Assembly: GCA_022508735.1 (NCBI GenBank)
Contig: JAFLUQ010000100.1
Location: 1-8,801, forward strand
Origin: Oscillospiraceae bacterium
GTDB taxonomy: Bacteria; Bacillota; Clostridia; UMGS1883
Direction of reading: 5' to 3'
Length of the DNA stretch: 8,801 nucleotides
A program made the translations under genes and the position numbers. Numbering within the stretch: position 1 is the stretch's first letter; the number at the start of each line of letters is the position of its first letter. The notes below the pieces were generated by a model, which was not told the DNA's origin, made no database searches, and was given only the letters and a program-made list of their open reading frames with translations. Positions 1 through 5,728 of this stretch are shown piece by piece.

Positions 1-434
1 TGGACGCGGCCAAGGGTATGGTGGCATGGGCGAAGGAAAACGCTCAGTCCAGCGGAGTCAAGACCGAAAATGTTCGCTATTTGGTGGACGACTGTATGAA
101 GCTTGTGGAGCGTGAGATACGCCGAGGCAACAAGTACGACGGCATCATCATGGATCCGCCTTCATATGGGCGAGGCCCCGGCGGCGAGGTGTGGAAGCTT
201 GAGGAGGGTCTTTGGGGCTTTGTTGAGCGCTGCACACTTCTGCTGAGCGATGATCCCATGTTTTTTGTGATAAATTCCTATACCACCGGGCTTCAGCCCG
301 GTGTGCTGAAAAATATTATGTCTTTGGCTTTGCCGAAAGGGAATATCACTGCTGACGAGATAGGCCTGCCTATCACCTCGTCCGGACTGGTGCTTCCATG
401 CGGCGCTACAGGAAGATGGGAGCCGGCACAGTGA
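1..434 (+). CDS. Class I SAM-dependent methyltransferase, RlmI/COG1092-like (C-terminal part)
   Basis: The gene is open at the left edge. The reading frame starts at base 3 (Asp-Ala-Ala-Lys-Gly...) and ends with TGA at 432-434, giving 143 visible residues. The opening residues, DAAKGMVAWAKENA, resemble the region after the second strand of a Rossmann methyltransferase, where an acidic residue binds the ribose of S-adenosylmethionine. DPPSYGRG, encoded from base 153, is the NPPY/DPPSY-type motif of nucleic-acid methyltransferases of the COG1092 group, which includes the 23S rRNA cytosine-C5 enzyme RlmI. The end (SSGLVLPCGATGRWE) resembles family members as I remember them. The N-terminal domain is outside the window, so whether a PUA RNA-binding domain is present cannot be seen, and the exact substrate (probably rRNA) is an inference. 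The gene ends 55 bases before the ecfA fusion. Confidence 0.85.
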   Translation, partial: DAAKGMVAWAKENAQSSGVKTENVRYLVDDCMKLVEREIRRGNKYDGIIMDPPSYGRGPGGEVWKLEEGLWGFVERCTLLLSDDPMFFVINSYTTGLQPGVLKNIMSLALPKGNITADEIGLPITSSGLVLPCGATGRWEPAQ

Positions 435-489
435 CAGGACAATATACCTTTAGGCAAATGAGACTCTAACGGGCCAATAGGAGAGCGCG

Positions 490-2262
490 ATGATAAAAAC
501 CGAAAACCTCTCGTTCGCGTACAGCGGAGACGAGGGAGTTATAAAAGTATTAAACCAACTTAACATAGAGATACAGACCGGCGAGTTCGTGGCTGTGCTC
601 GGTCACAACGGCAGCGGAAAGTCAACCTTTGCAAAGCAGCTCAACGCCATACTGACCCCAGGCGAGGGAAAGGTGACGGTGTTCGGCATCGACACCTCGC
701 TTGAGGAAAACGTGTACGAGCTGAGGAAAAACGTGGGTATGGTGTTCCAGAATCCCGACAATCAGATCGTGGCTACGATCGTGGAGGAGGACGTGGCATT
801 TGGCCTTGAGAACCTTGGCGTGCCCCGTGAGGAAATGCGCCGCCGGGTGGACGAGGCCCTCAAAACCGTGCGGATGTACGACTACCGCCACCATGCGCCG
901 CACCTGTTAAGCGGCGGGCAGAAGCAGAGGGTCGCCATAGCCGGTATTTTAGCTATGGAGCCAAAGTGCATAGTCCTCGACGAGCCGACCGCCATGCTGG
1001 ACCCCATAGGGCGGGACGAGGTGCTTGAAACTATCAGCCGGCTCAATAAGGAAAAGGGCATCACCATCGTGCTCATAACCCACTATATGGACGAAGCCGT
1101 CAAGGCCGGCCGATGCATAGTCATGGACAAGGGTCAGGTCGTTATGGACGGAGAACCGACTGAGATTTTTCCACGGGTAGAGGAGCTTCGCGCCCTCGGG
1201 CTGGACGTGCCTCAGGCCACCGAGCTGATATATGAGCTGAAGAAACGCGGCGTAAATATTGGAGCAAACATACTGCAGTCCGACGACTGCATAAAAGTGA
1301 TAAAAAAATTTTATGATATCATAAAAAGCCAGTCGTTTATGGCAAGGAAAAATAAGAAGGTAACAAGGGCCAGCATTCTTCCTGAACAAACGATAAAACC
1401 GACTTTGTTTAAGTTAAAAAATATAAATTATACTTATAATAAAGACGAGCCCTCGGCCCGTGTGGCGCTGAAGGACGTGAGCCTACAGCTCAGGGACGGT
1501 GATTTTGTCGGCCTTATCGGCCACACCGGCAGCGGAAAATCCACGCTGATGCAGGTGCTTGCCGGGCTGCTGCCTCCCATAGGCGGCGAGCTGGTTATAG
1601 ACGGGCAGGGATTCCCTGACTATAAATCGGCGGCCCGTGAGATACGCAGGCGCGTAGGGTTGGTTTTCCAGTATCCGGAGCATCAGCTCTTTGAGGAGAC
1701 CGTGTATAAGGATATAGCCTTCGGGCCGACAAATCAGGGCCTTTCAGGCAATGAGTTAGACGAGCGCGTCCGTGAGGCTGCAAAACGTGTTAACCTTCCC
1801 GACGAGCTGCTAGAGAAGTCGCCCTTTGACCTCTCCGGCGGGCAGAAGCGCCGTGCGGCAATTGCCGGAGTGGTGGCCATGAAGCCTGAACTGCTCATTC
1901 TTGACGAGCCGACAGCGGGTCTCGACCCCGAGGGACGCGACGAACTGCTTGCCATGCTTAAAGACCTGCACGGAGATTGGTGCAAAACCATTGTGCTGGT
2001 TTCCCACTCTATGGAGGATATAGCCAAAACCGTGAACACAGTGGCCGTAATGAACCGCGGCAGCCTTGTTATGCTCGGCTCTGTGGCTGAAGTTTTCTCT
2101 CGCGGGGAGGAGCTTCGGGAAATGGGGCTTAACACGCCGCAGATCTCCCGCATAATAGACGGACTCATAGCCGCCGGACTGCCCCTTCGCAGGGATATTT
2201 TCACGGTGGAGGCCGCGGCGGAAGCTATAGCTGGGCTGATAGGAGGGCGGAAAAATGCTTAG
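490..2262 (+). CDS. ecfA: Fused energy-coupling factor transporter ATPase EcfA1-EcfA2
   Basis: This 590-residue protein carries two complete ABC ATPase domains of an energy-coupling factor (ECF) importer, which normally come from two adjacent genes. Domain 1 (about residues 1-265) has Walker A GHNGSGKST at 38-46, Q-loop Gln87, signature LSGGQ at 140-144, Walker B ending in Asp164-Glu165 and H-loop His198. VFQNPDNQIVATIVEEDVAFG is EcfA1-like. Domain 2 (about 306-590) has Walker A GHTGSGKST at 344-352, Q-loop Gln394, signature LSGGQ at 448-452, Walker B ending in Asp472-Glu473 and H-loop His506. VFQYPEHQLFEETVYKDIAFG is EcfA2-like. All catalytic residues are intact in both halves. The protein should act at the inner face of the membrane, hydrolysing ATP to power vitamin or metal uptake through EcfT and an S component. 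AGGAG at 479-483 lies 6 bases before the ATG. The linker, about residues 268-317, is lysine-rich and AT-rich in DNA. A sequencing error joining two genes cannot be excluded, but the frame is open throughout. Confidence 0.95.
   Translation: MIKTENLSFAYSGDEGVIKVLNQLNIEIQTGEFVAVLGHNGSGKSTFAKQLNAILTPGEGKVTVFGIDTSLEENVYELRKNVGMVFQNPDNQIVATIVEEDVAFGLENLGVPREEMRRRVDEALKTVRMYDYRHHAPHLLSGGQKQRVAIAGILAMEPKCIVLDEPTAMLDPIGRDEVLETISRLNKEKGITIVLITHYMDEAVKAGRCIVMDKGQVVMDGEPTEIFPRVEELRALGLDVPQATELIYELKKRGVNIGANILQSDDCIKVIKKFYDIIKSQSFMARKNKKVTRASILPEQTIKPTLFKLKNINYTYNKDEPSARVALKDVSLQLRDGDFVGLIGHTGSGKSTLMQVLAGLLPPIGGELVIDGQGFPDYKSAAREIRRRVGLVFQYPEHQLFEETVYKDIAFGPTNQGLSGNELDERVREAAKRVNLPDELLEKSPFDLSGGQKRRAAIAGVVAMKPELLILDEPTAGLDPEGRDELLAMLKDLHGDWCKTIVLVSHSMEDIAKTVNTVAVMNRGSLVMLGSVAEVFSRGEELREMGLNTPQISRIIDGLIAAGLPLRRDIFTVEAAAEAIAGLIGGRKNA
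1309..1326. repeat. 18-bp perfect palindrome inside the EcfA1-EcfA2 linker
   Basis: TTTTATGATATCATAAAA is identical to its own reverse complement over all 18 bases. It lies in the linker-coding part of the fused ATPase gene, within a 150-base AT-rich stretch (1291-1440; 40 G+C of 150 by hand count, 27%), while 1441-1500 is 65% GC. It encodes part of the lysine-rich linker (KKFYDIIKS). It could be an operator-like site left from an intergenic region, or a chance result of AT-rich codons. No function is shown by the sequence alone. Confidence 0.6.
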
Positions 2263-3058
2263 AGATATAACCCTTGGGCAGTACTACAATACATCCTCGC
2301 CCCTACATCGCATGGATCCGAGAACAAAGATACTCTGGGTAATATACTACATGGTGCTGCTGTTTGTAGCAAACTCCGTTTGGGAATACCTTATAATTGC
2401 GCTGTTCACGGCCGCTATAGTTAAAATATCAAATGTGCCTCTTAGCTTCATAACCCGTGGCCTCAGGCCTATCGCTATGCTTATGATGTTTACGGTAGCG
2501 CTGAACCTGTTTATGAACCCTATGGGCAATACACTTTGGCAGTGGGGGTTTCTCCGCATAACCGATACCGGCGTTATAACCGCTGCAAAAATGGCAGTGC
2601 GCCTTGTTATGCTTATAATCGGAAGCTCGCTTCTGACGCTTACCACCTCTCCGATCGTGCTGACCGGCGGCATAGAGCGTCTGCTTGCGCCTTTCAGAAA
2701 ATTCGGGCTGCCCTCTCACGAGATAGCCATGATGATGAGCATAGCCCTGCGCTTTATCCCCACCCTAATGGAGGAGACCGACAAGATAATCAAGGCTCAG
2801 ACTTCTCGCGGGGCCGACTTTGAAAGCGGCGGAGTCATTCGCAGGGTGCGGGCTATGGTGCCTATTCTGGTGCCCCTGTTTGTAGGGGCCTTTCGCCGTG
2901 CGGATGAGCTGGCCGTAGCCATGGAGTGCCGTTGTTACCGCGGCGGCGGAGGCAGAACGTCCCTCCGGGAGTTTGCCTTTGAGCAGGTTGATTTCTTAGC
3001 CCTTGTATGGGCAGTTGTATTGCTCGCCGCCATAGTTGCTGTTAAGGTTGTGTTGTGA
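2255..3058 (+). CDS. ecfT: Energy-coupling factor transporter transmembrane protein EcfT
   Basis: EcfT is the membrane scaffold of ECF importers. It passes movement from the ATPases to the substrate-binding S component through two long coupling helices. This 267-residue protein starts with LGQYYNTSSPLHRMDPRTKI, typical of the family, and has hydrophobic segments near residues 25-58, 70-88, 108-132 and 246-266. The coupling-helix motifs sit near residues 184-186 (SRG in AQTSRGADFESGG) and 225-227 (CRC in AMECRCYRGGGGR); the classical form is Ala-Arg-Gly, so both first positions are substituted while the arginines remain. The start ATG overlaps the end of the ATPase gene by 8 bases and has AGGAGG at 2241-2246, so the two are probably translationally coupled. 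It ends at the truA start. With no S component nearby, it is likely part of a shared module. Confidence 0.95.
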   Translation: MLRDITLGQYYNTSSPLHRMDPRTKILWVIYYMVLLFVANSVWEYLIIALFTAAIVKISNVPLSFITRGLRPIAMLMMFTVALNLFMNPMGNTLWQWGFLRITDTGVITAAKMAVRLVMLIIGSSLLTLTTSPIVLTGGIERLLAPFRKFGLPSHEIAMMMSIALRFIPTLMEETDKIIKAQTSRGADFESGGVIRRVRAMVPILVPLFVGAFRRADELAVAMECRCYRGGGGRTSLREFAFEQVDFLALVWAVVLLAAIVAVKVVL

Positions 3059-3789
3059 TGAAATTTAAGCTTACGCTGATGTATGACGGAACTGCCTACC
3101 ACGGCTGGCAGCGTCAGCAGAACGGAATAACGATTCAGGAGATCCTTGAGGACAAGATATCTGAAATGTTCGGCGCGAAGACGGACGTTGTGGGCTGCTC
3201 CCGCACTGACGCGCGGGTCCACGCAAAGATGTACGTGTGCAGCTTTGCCGGGGAGACTACAATTCCGGTTGATAAAATCCCTTTTGTGCTGAACGTATCT
3301 CTGCCGCCGGATATCCGGGCGGTGCGCTGTGAGACCGCACCCGAGGATTTTAACGCCCGTTTTTTTGCCGTGAAAAAGACATACGAATACAAAATTTTAA
3401 ACACTGCCCACGGCGACCCATTTCTGCGAAATTACGCCTGGCACTATCCGGCGGCTCTGAACTTTGGTGAAATGGAGCGGGCCTGCGATATTATTCGCGG
3501 TAAAAAGGACTTCCGCTGCTTTATGGCAGCCGGGAGCAAGGCGAAAACCACGGTGCGCAACCTTTCTGAGCTTTCTGTAAGAAAGGATGGAGACCTTATA
3601 ACCGTGACCGCCGGGGCGGACGGATTTTTATATAATATGGTGCGCATAATTGTGGGCACACTGGTATATATAGGTAACGGAAAGCTAAGCGCTCGGGAGC
3701 TCGCCGGGCTCATCGAAAACGGTGATCGCCGTAAGCTCGGCCTTACGGCTCCGCCTCAGGGGCTGAGCCTTGTAAAAGTAGAATATTGA
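3058..3789 (+). CDS. truA: tRNA pseudouridine(38-40) synthase TruA
   Basis: TruA converts uridines 38-40 in the anticodon arm of tRNAs to pseudouridine. The product is 243 residues from ATG 3058, a usual length. The catalytic aspartate is Asp51 in SRTDARVHA (codon 3208-3210). Other family motifs are KKTYEYKI near 106-113, RNYAWHYP, DFRCFMAAG, the FLYNMVR motif near 190-196, and the C-terminal APPQGLSLVKVEY. One deviation is visible: the glycine that usually follows Asp-Ala in the catalytic motif (DAGVHA) is arginine here (DARVHA). An in-frame GTG at 3055 would add one residue. I prefer ATG 3058, which shares its A with the ecfT stop TGA. Only a weak AAGG (3044-3047) precedes it, so translation probably relies on coupling to ecfT. 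The ecfA-ecfT-truA order is classical for Bacillota. Confidence 0.93.
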   Translation: MKFKLTLMYDGTAYHGWQRQQNGITIQEILEDKISEMFGAKTDVVGCSRTDARVHAKMYVCSFAGETTIPVDKIPFVLNVSLPPDIRAVRCETAPEDFNARFFAVKKTYEYKILNTAHGDPFLRNYAWHYPAALNFGEMERACDIIRGKKDFRCFMAAGSKAKTTVRNLSELSVRKDGDLITVTAGADGFLYNMVRIIVGTLVYIGNGKLSARELAGLIENGDRRKLGLTAPPQGLSLVKVEY

Positions 3790-3803
3790 ATGAGGAATAG
3801 CAT

Positions 3804-4928
3804 ATGAAAAAAGAAAGAATGGCTTCGATAGTGAAAATACTATTGGCCGTGATGTTTTTGGCCGTCCTTATTTTCGTGATAGCCTATCAGAACCGTGACC
3901 GCAGCTTTGGAAATGTGGTGAACATACTGAGCGGCGGCTCAGCCGCAGAGGAGGGCCGCAGCATCGAGGGCTATGCGGGAGGCACGGCCCTGCCCTACGG
4001 GAAACAGGTCCTGCTCGTAACAACCAACACCTTCATGCTCATGGAGGACGATGGCGACGGTCGGGTGGTGGACATCAGTGTTCCCTCTCCCGGAAGCAGC
4101 GTAGGCGGAAAGTACATCCTTATCTATGATCGTGATGGGCGGGATTTTACCCTCTATGAGGGGCAAAAGCTTATCTATTCCCTGCGCTCTGAGGCGCCGA
4201 TAATAGCCGGAAAGGTTAATCAGAACGGCTACGCTCTTGTGGCCAGTGCTGTTCTGGGCGGCGGTACGGATATCACGGTTTACAACAATAAAGGCGATGC
4301 CGTATACGCATGGAGCATGGGCAGCGGAGAGTTCGTGGATATGGACCTTAGCCCTGACAATTCCCGCATGGTGATCTCCTCGGTGGGCGCTGCGGTGGAC
4401 GAGCTGCGCGGAGAGCTGAGCGTAATCCGGATAGACAGCACCGAGCGGCTTGCCTCCGGCTATGAGACTGACGAAATATACTTTAACGTAAAGATGAACC
4501 GTGACTATACTATCTCCGCTTTGGGCAGCAGTCAGTTGGCCTTGTATAACTCCGACGGCTCCCGTCGGTGGACGCTGGATTATCAGGGAAGGACCCTTCT
4601 CAGCGCCGATATAACCAATCCCGACATGATGATAATCTGCTGCGAAAGTGCCTCCAGCGGCCTTATGGGTAATTCCACTCAAATAGAGATAGTGAACCGC
4701 ATGGGCGAGATCACGGCCTCTACGGCCTTTGACGGCCTATGCGAGAACTTAAGCCTGAACAGTGGTGATTTTGCTGTGTCAGCCGGCAACCGGGTGTATG
4801 TTTATAACGAGCGTTGCCAGCTTCAGAAGGAGCTGTTGTCTGATTTTGGCGTCAAGCATATGGCTTTGTTCGCCGGCGGTAAGGCGGCCTTCGTAATGAG
4901 CGGCAGCGCGGGAAACATAGTGAAGTAA
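3804..4928 (+). CDS. DUF5711-like membrane-anchored beta-propeller protein, function unknown
   Basis: The protein has 374 residues. A basic N-terminus (MKKERMASIVK) is followed by one hydrophobic helix at about 9-28 and no cleavage site that I can see, so it is probably a single-pass anchor with the rest outside the cell. The extracellular part is made of repeated beta-rich units resembling propeller blades: DITVYNNKGDAVYAW (about 156-170) followed by FVDMDLSPDNSRMVISS, LALYNSDGSRRWTLD (245-259), IEIVNRMGEITAS (294-306) and VYVYNERCQLQKEL (331-344). The alternation of a strand, an [N/D]xxG turn and another strand resembles WD40/PQQ propellers. I recognise it as DUF5711-like, a family common in Clostridia with no known activity; that assignment is from memory. 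No catalytic motif is visible. It follows truA by 14 bases with AGGA at 3793-3796, so it is probably co-transcribed with it, and it is followed by a hairpin and a CvpA-family gene. Confidence 0.75.
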   Translation: MKKERMASIVKILLAVMFLAVLIFVIAYQNRDRSFGNVVNILSGGSAAEEGRSIEGYAGGTALPYGKQVLLVTTNTFMLMEDDGDGRVVDISVPSPGSSVGGKYILIYDRDGRDFTLYEGQKLIYSLRSEAPIIAGKVNQNGYALVASAVLGGGTDITVYNNKGDAVYAWSMGSGEFVDMDLSPDNSRMVISSVGAAVDELRGELSVIRIDSTERLASGYETDEIYFNVKMNRDYTISALGSSQLALYNSDGSRRWTLDYQGRTLLSADITNPDMMIICCESASSGLMGNSTQIEIVNRMGEITASTAFDGLCENLSLNSGDFAVSAGNRVYVYNERCQLQKELLSDFGVKHMALFAGGKAAFVMSGSAGNIVK

Positions 4929-4929
4929 C

Positions 4930-4960
4930 CGTCGGGGGAACCCGAACGGTTCCCCCGGCG
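4930..4960 (+). terminator. GC-rich hairpin after the DUF5711-like gene, possible terminator
   Basis: Two bases after the stop codon, 4930-4942 pairs with 4948-4960. The 13-bp stem contains one G-U pair; its core is CGGGGGAACC against GGTTCCCCCG, closed by the 5-base loop CGAAC. It would be very stable in RNA. It is not followed by a T-run (TATAACCCCC comes next), so it is not a textbook rho-independent terminator. It may instead protect the 3' end of the ecf-truA-DUF5711 message, terminate in another way, or be one end of a dispersed repeat. Confidence 0.5.
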
Positions 4961-4993
4961 TATAACCCCCTCCGCGTCGGGCGCTTCGCTTAC

Positions 4994-5023
4994 GAAATTT
5001 AATTTTTCATAAAATTAAATTTC
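4994..5023. repeat. AT-rich perfect inverted repeat (13-bp arms, 4-base loop)
   Basis: GAAATTTAATTTT (4994-5006) and AAAATTAAATTTC (5011-5023) are exact reverse complements around the loop TCAT. The element contains only two G or C bases in its arms, in contrast to the GC-rich DNA around it. It lies in the spacer between the DUF5711-like gene and the CvpA-family gene, 33 bases after the GC-rich hairpin. It could act as a transcription terminator in either direction, a protein-binding site, or the core of a dispersed palindromic element. The sequence alone does not decide between these. Confidence 0.75.
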
Positions 5024-5058
5024 TACCCCCGCAGAATATATAACCCTATTGTTCATAT

Positions 5059-5063
5059 AAGGA
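5059..5063 (+). promoter_or_regulatory. Ribosome binding site that decides the CvpA start
   Basis: AAGGA stands 4 bases before TTG 5068, only 1 base before GTG 5065, and 10 bases before TTG 5074. The first in-frame ATG (5128) lies inside the first membrane helix. The spacing therefore favours TTG 5068, with TTG 5074 as the alternative. This gene appears to use a non-ATG start. Confidence 0.5.
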
Positions 5064-5067
5064 AGTG

Positions 5068-5661
5068 TTGAAATTGGTGATCGACATAGTTCTGATTGTA
5101 TTTCTTCTCGCCTTTGTTTTATGGGGCATGAAGAGCGGTATGGCTCGAATGATTTTCAGTGCCGTAAGCTCGATCCTGGCATTGGTGGCGGGATATGTGC
5201 TGTATAAGCCCATCGGCTCTGTTCTTGAAAAGCTGGAGGTGGCCGACGGACTTGCCGGGAAAATGGCTGAAAACGGTATAATGGAGAATCTTCCCGGGAT
5301 CATGCGTGACCTGCCTATGGTTTCGTCCGCTGTGGACGAAATGTACCGTTCGGTTGCAGTGGCGGCAGTGGGCGTCATGAGCTTTGTGGCGGTCGTTATT
5401 GTGGTCAAGCTGGTGCTGTTCCTGATCTCAGCGATCATTGGGCTGGCCTCAAATCTGCCGGTAGTCCATCAGGCAAACGGTCTGGGCGGAGGATTGATAG
5501 GCTTTGGGATAGGCATAATTTTTACCCTGCTTATTTTCACCGTGCTCAGTGCACTTGAGGCCTTCGGAAAGATAGACGTCATGAGCACTTGGCTTGACGG
5601 CAGCTATATTGCATCGCTTATTTATAACAATAACCCTCTGCTGGGTACGCTGATAAATTAG
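5068..5661 (+). CDS. CvpA family membrane protein
   Basis: This small membrane protein has about 197 residues if it starts at TTG 5068; an in-frame GTG at 5065 and TTG at 5074 are alternatives. Hydrophobic segments lie at about residues 3-21, 29-46, 97-126 and 139-163. The sequence VHQANGLGGGLIGFGIG before the last helix is the conserved Asn-xx-Leu/Gly-Gly-xxx-Gly pattern of the CvpA/colicin V production family. CvpA was named for colicin V export in E. coli and is linked to envelope stress and cell-surface functions in other bacteria; its role in Clostridia is not established. Between helices 2 and 3 is a soluble, mixed-charge segment of about 45 residues. A 136-base spacer with two hairpins separates it from the DUF5711-like gene, and the lysA promoter begins just after its stop codon. 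Confidence 0.88.
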   Translation: MKLVIDIVLIVFLLAFVLWGMKSGMARMIFSAVSSILALVAGYVLYKPIGSVLEKLEVADGLAGKMAENGIMENLPGIMRDLPMVSSAVDEMYRSVAVAAVGVMSFVAVVIVVKLVLFLISAIIGLASNLPVVHQANGLGGGLIGFGIGIIFTLLIFTVLSALEAFGKIDVMSTWLDGSYIASLIYNNNPLLGTLIN

Positions 5662-5664
5662 CTC

Positions 5665-5693
5665 TTGATTTTTATAATAGCATATGATAAAAT
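5665..5693 (+). promoter_or_regulatory. Sigma-A-type promoter for the lysA operon
   Basis: A -35 box TTGATT (5665-5670, 4 of 6 to TTGACA) is followed after exactly 17 bases by a -10 box TAAAAT (5688-5693, 5 of 6 to TATAAT). TG at 5685-5686, one base before the -10 box, forms an extended -10 element. Transcription should start near 5700, leaving a leader of about 30 bases before the lysA ATG at 5729, with GGAGG at 5717-5721. The leader is too short to hold a lysine riboswitch. A second TATAAT at 5673-5678 has no suitable -35 partner. Confidence 0.65.
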
Positions 5694-5728
5694 AAAGGGT
5701 AAGGATTTACATAAACGGAGGAAAAAAC

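Noticed and set aside
284..303. An 8-bp perfect hairpin, CACCGGGC and GCCCGGTG, with a TTCA loop inside the methyltransferase gene.
   Set aside because: It lies well inside coding sequence, has no T-run after it, and encodes a conserved-looking Thr-Thr-Gly-Leu-Gln-Pro-Gly-Val segment. Chance or codon choice explains it.
431..489. A possible promoter before the ecfA fusion, because GTGACA (431-436) matches a -35 box at 5 of 6 positions.
   Set aside because: No acceptable -10 box lies 16-18 bases downstream; TATACC (443-448) is far too close. The gene may be read from upstream.
1734..2204. A 156-codon serine- and arginine-rich open frame on the minus strand.
   Set aside because: It is antisense to the EcfA2 domain. 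Ser/Arg/Pro-rich composition is typical of shadow frames opposite GC-rich genes.
3939..4682. A 247-codon open frame on the minus strand.
   Set aside because: It lies fully antisense to the DUF5711-like gene, whose strand has the start, ribosome binding site and membrane anchor. The antisense product shows no recognisable family.
5662..5728. A lysine riboswitch or L-box leader before lysA.
   Set aside because: The gap is only 67 bases and the predicted leader about 30 bases, too short for the roughly 170-base lysine riboswitch.
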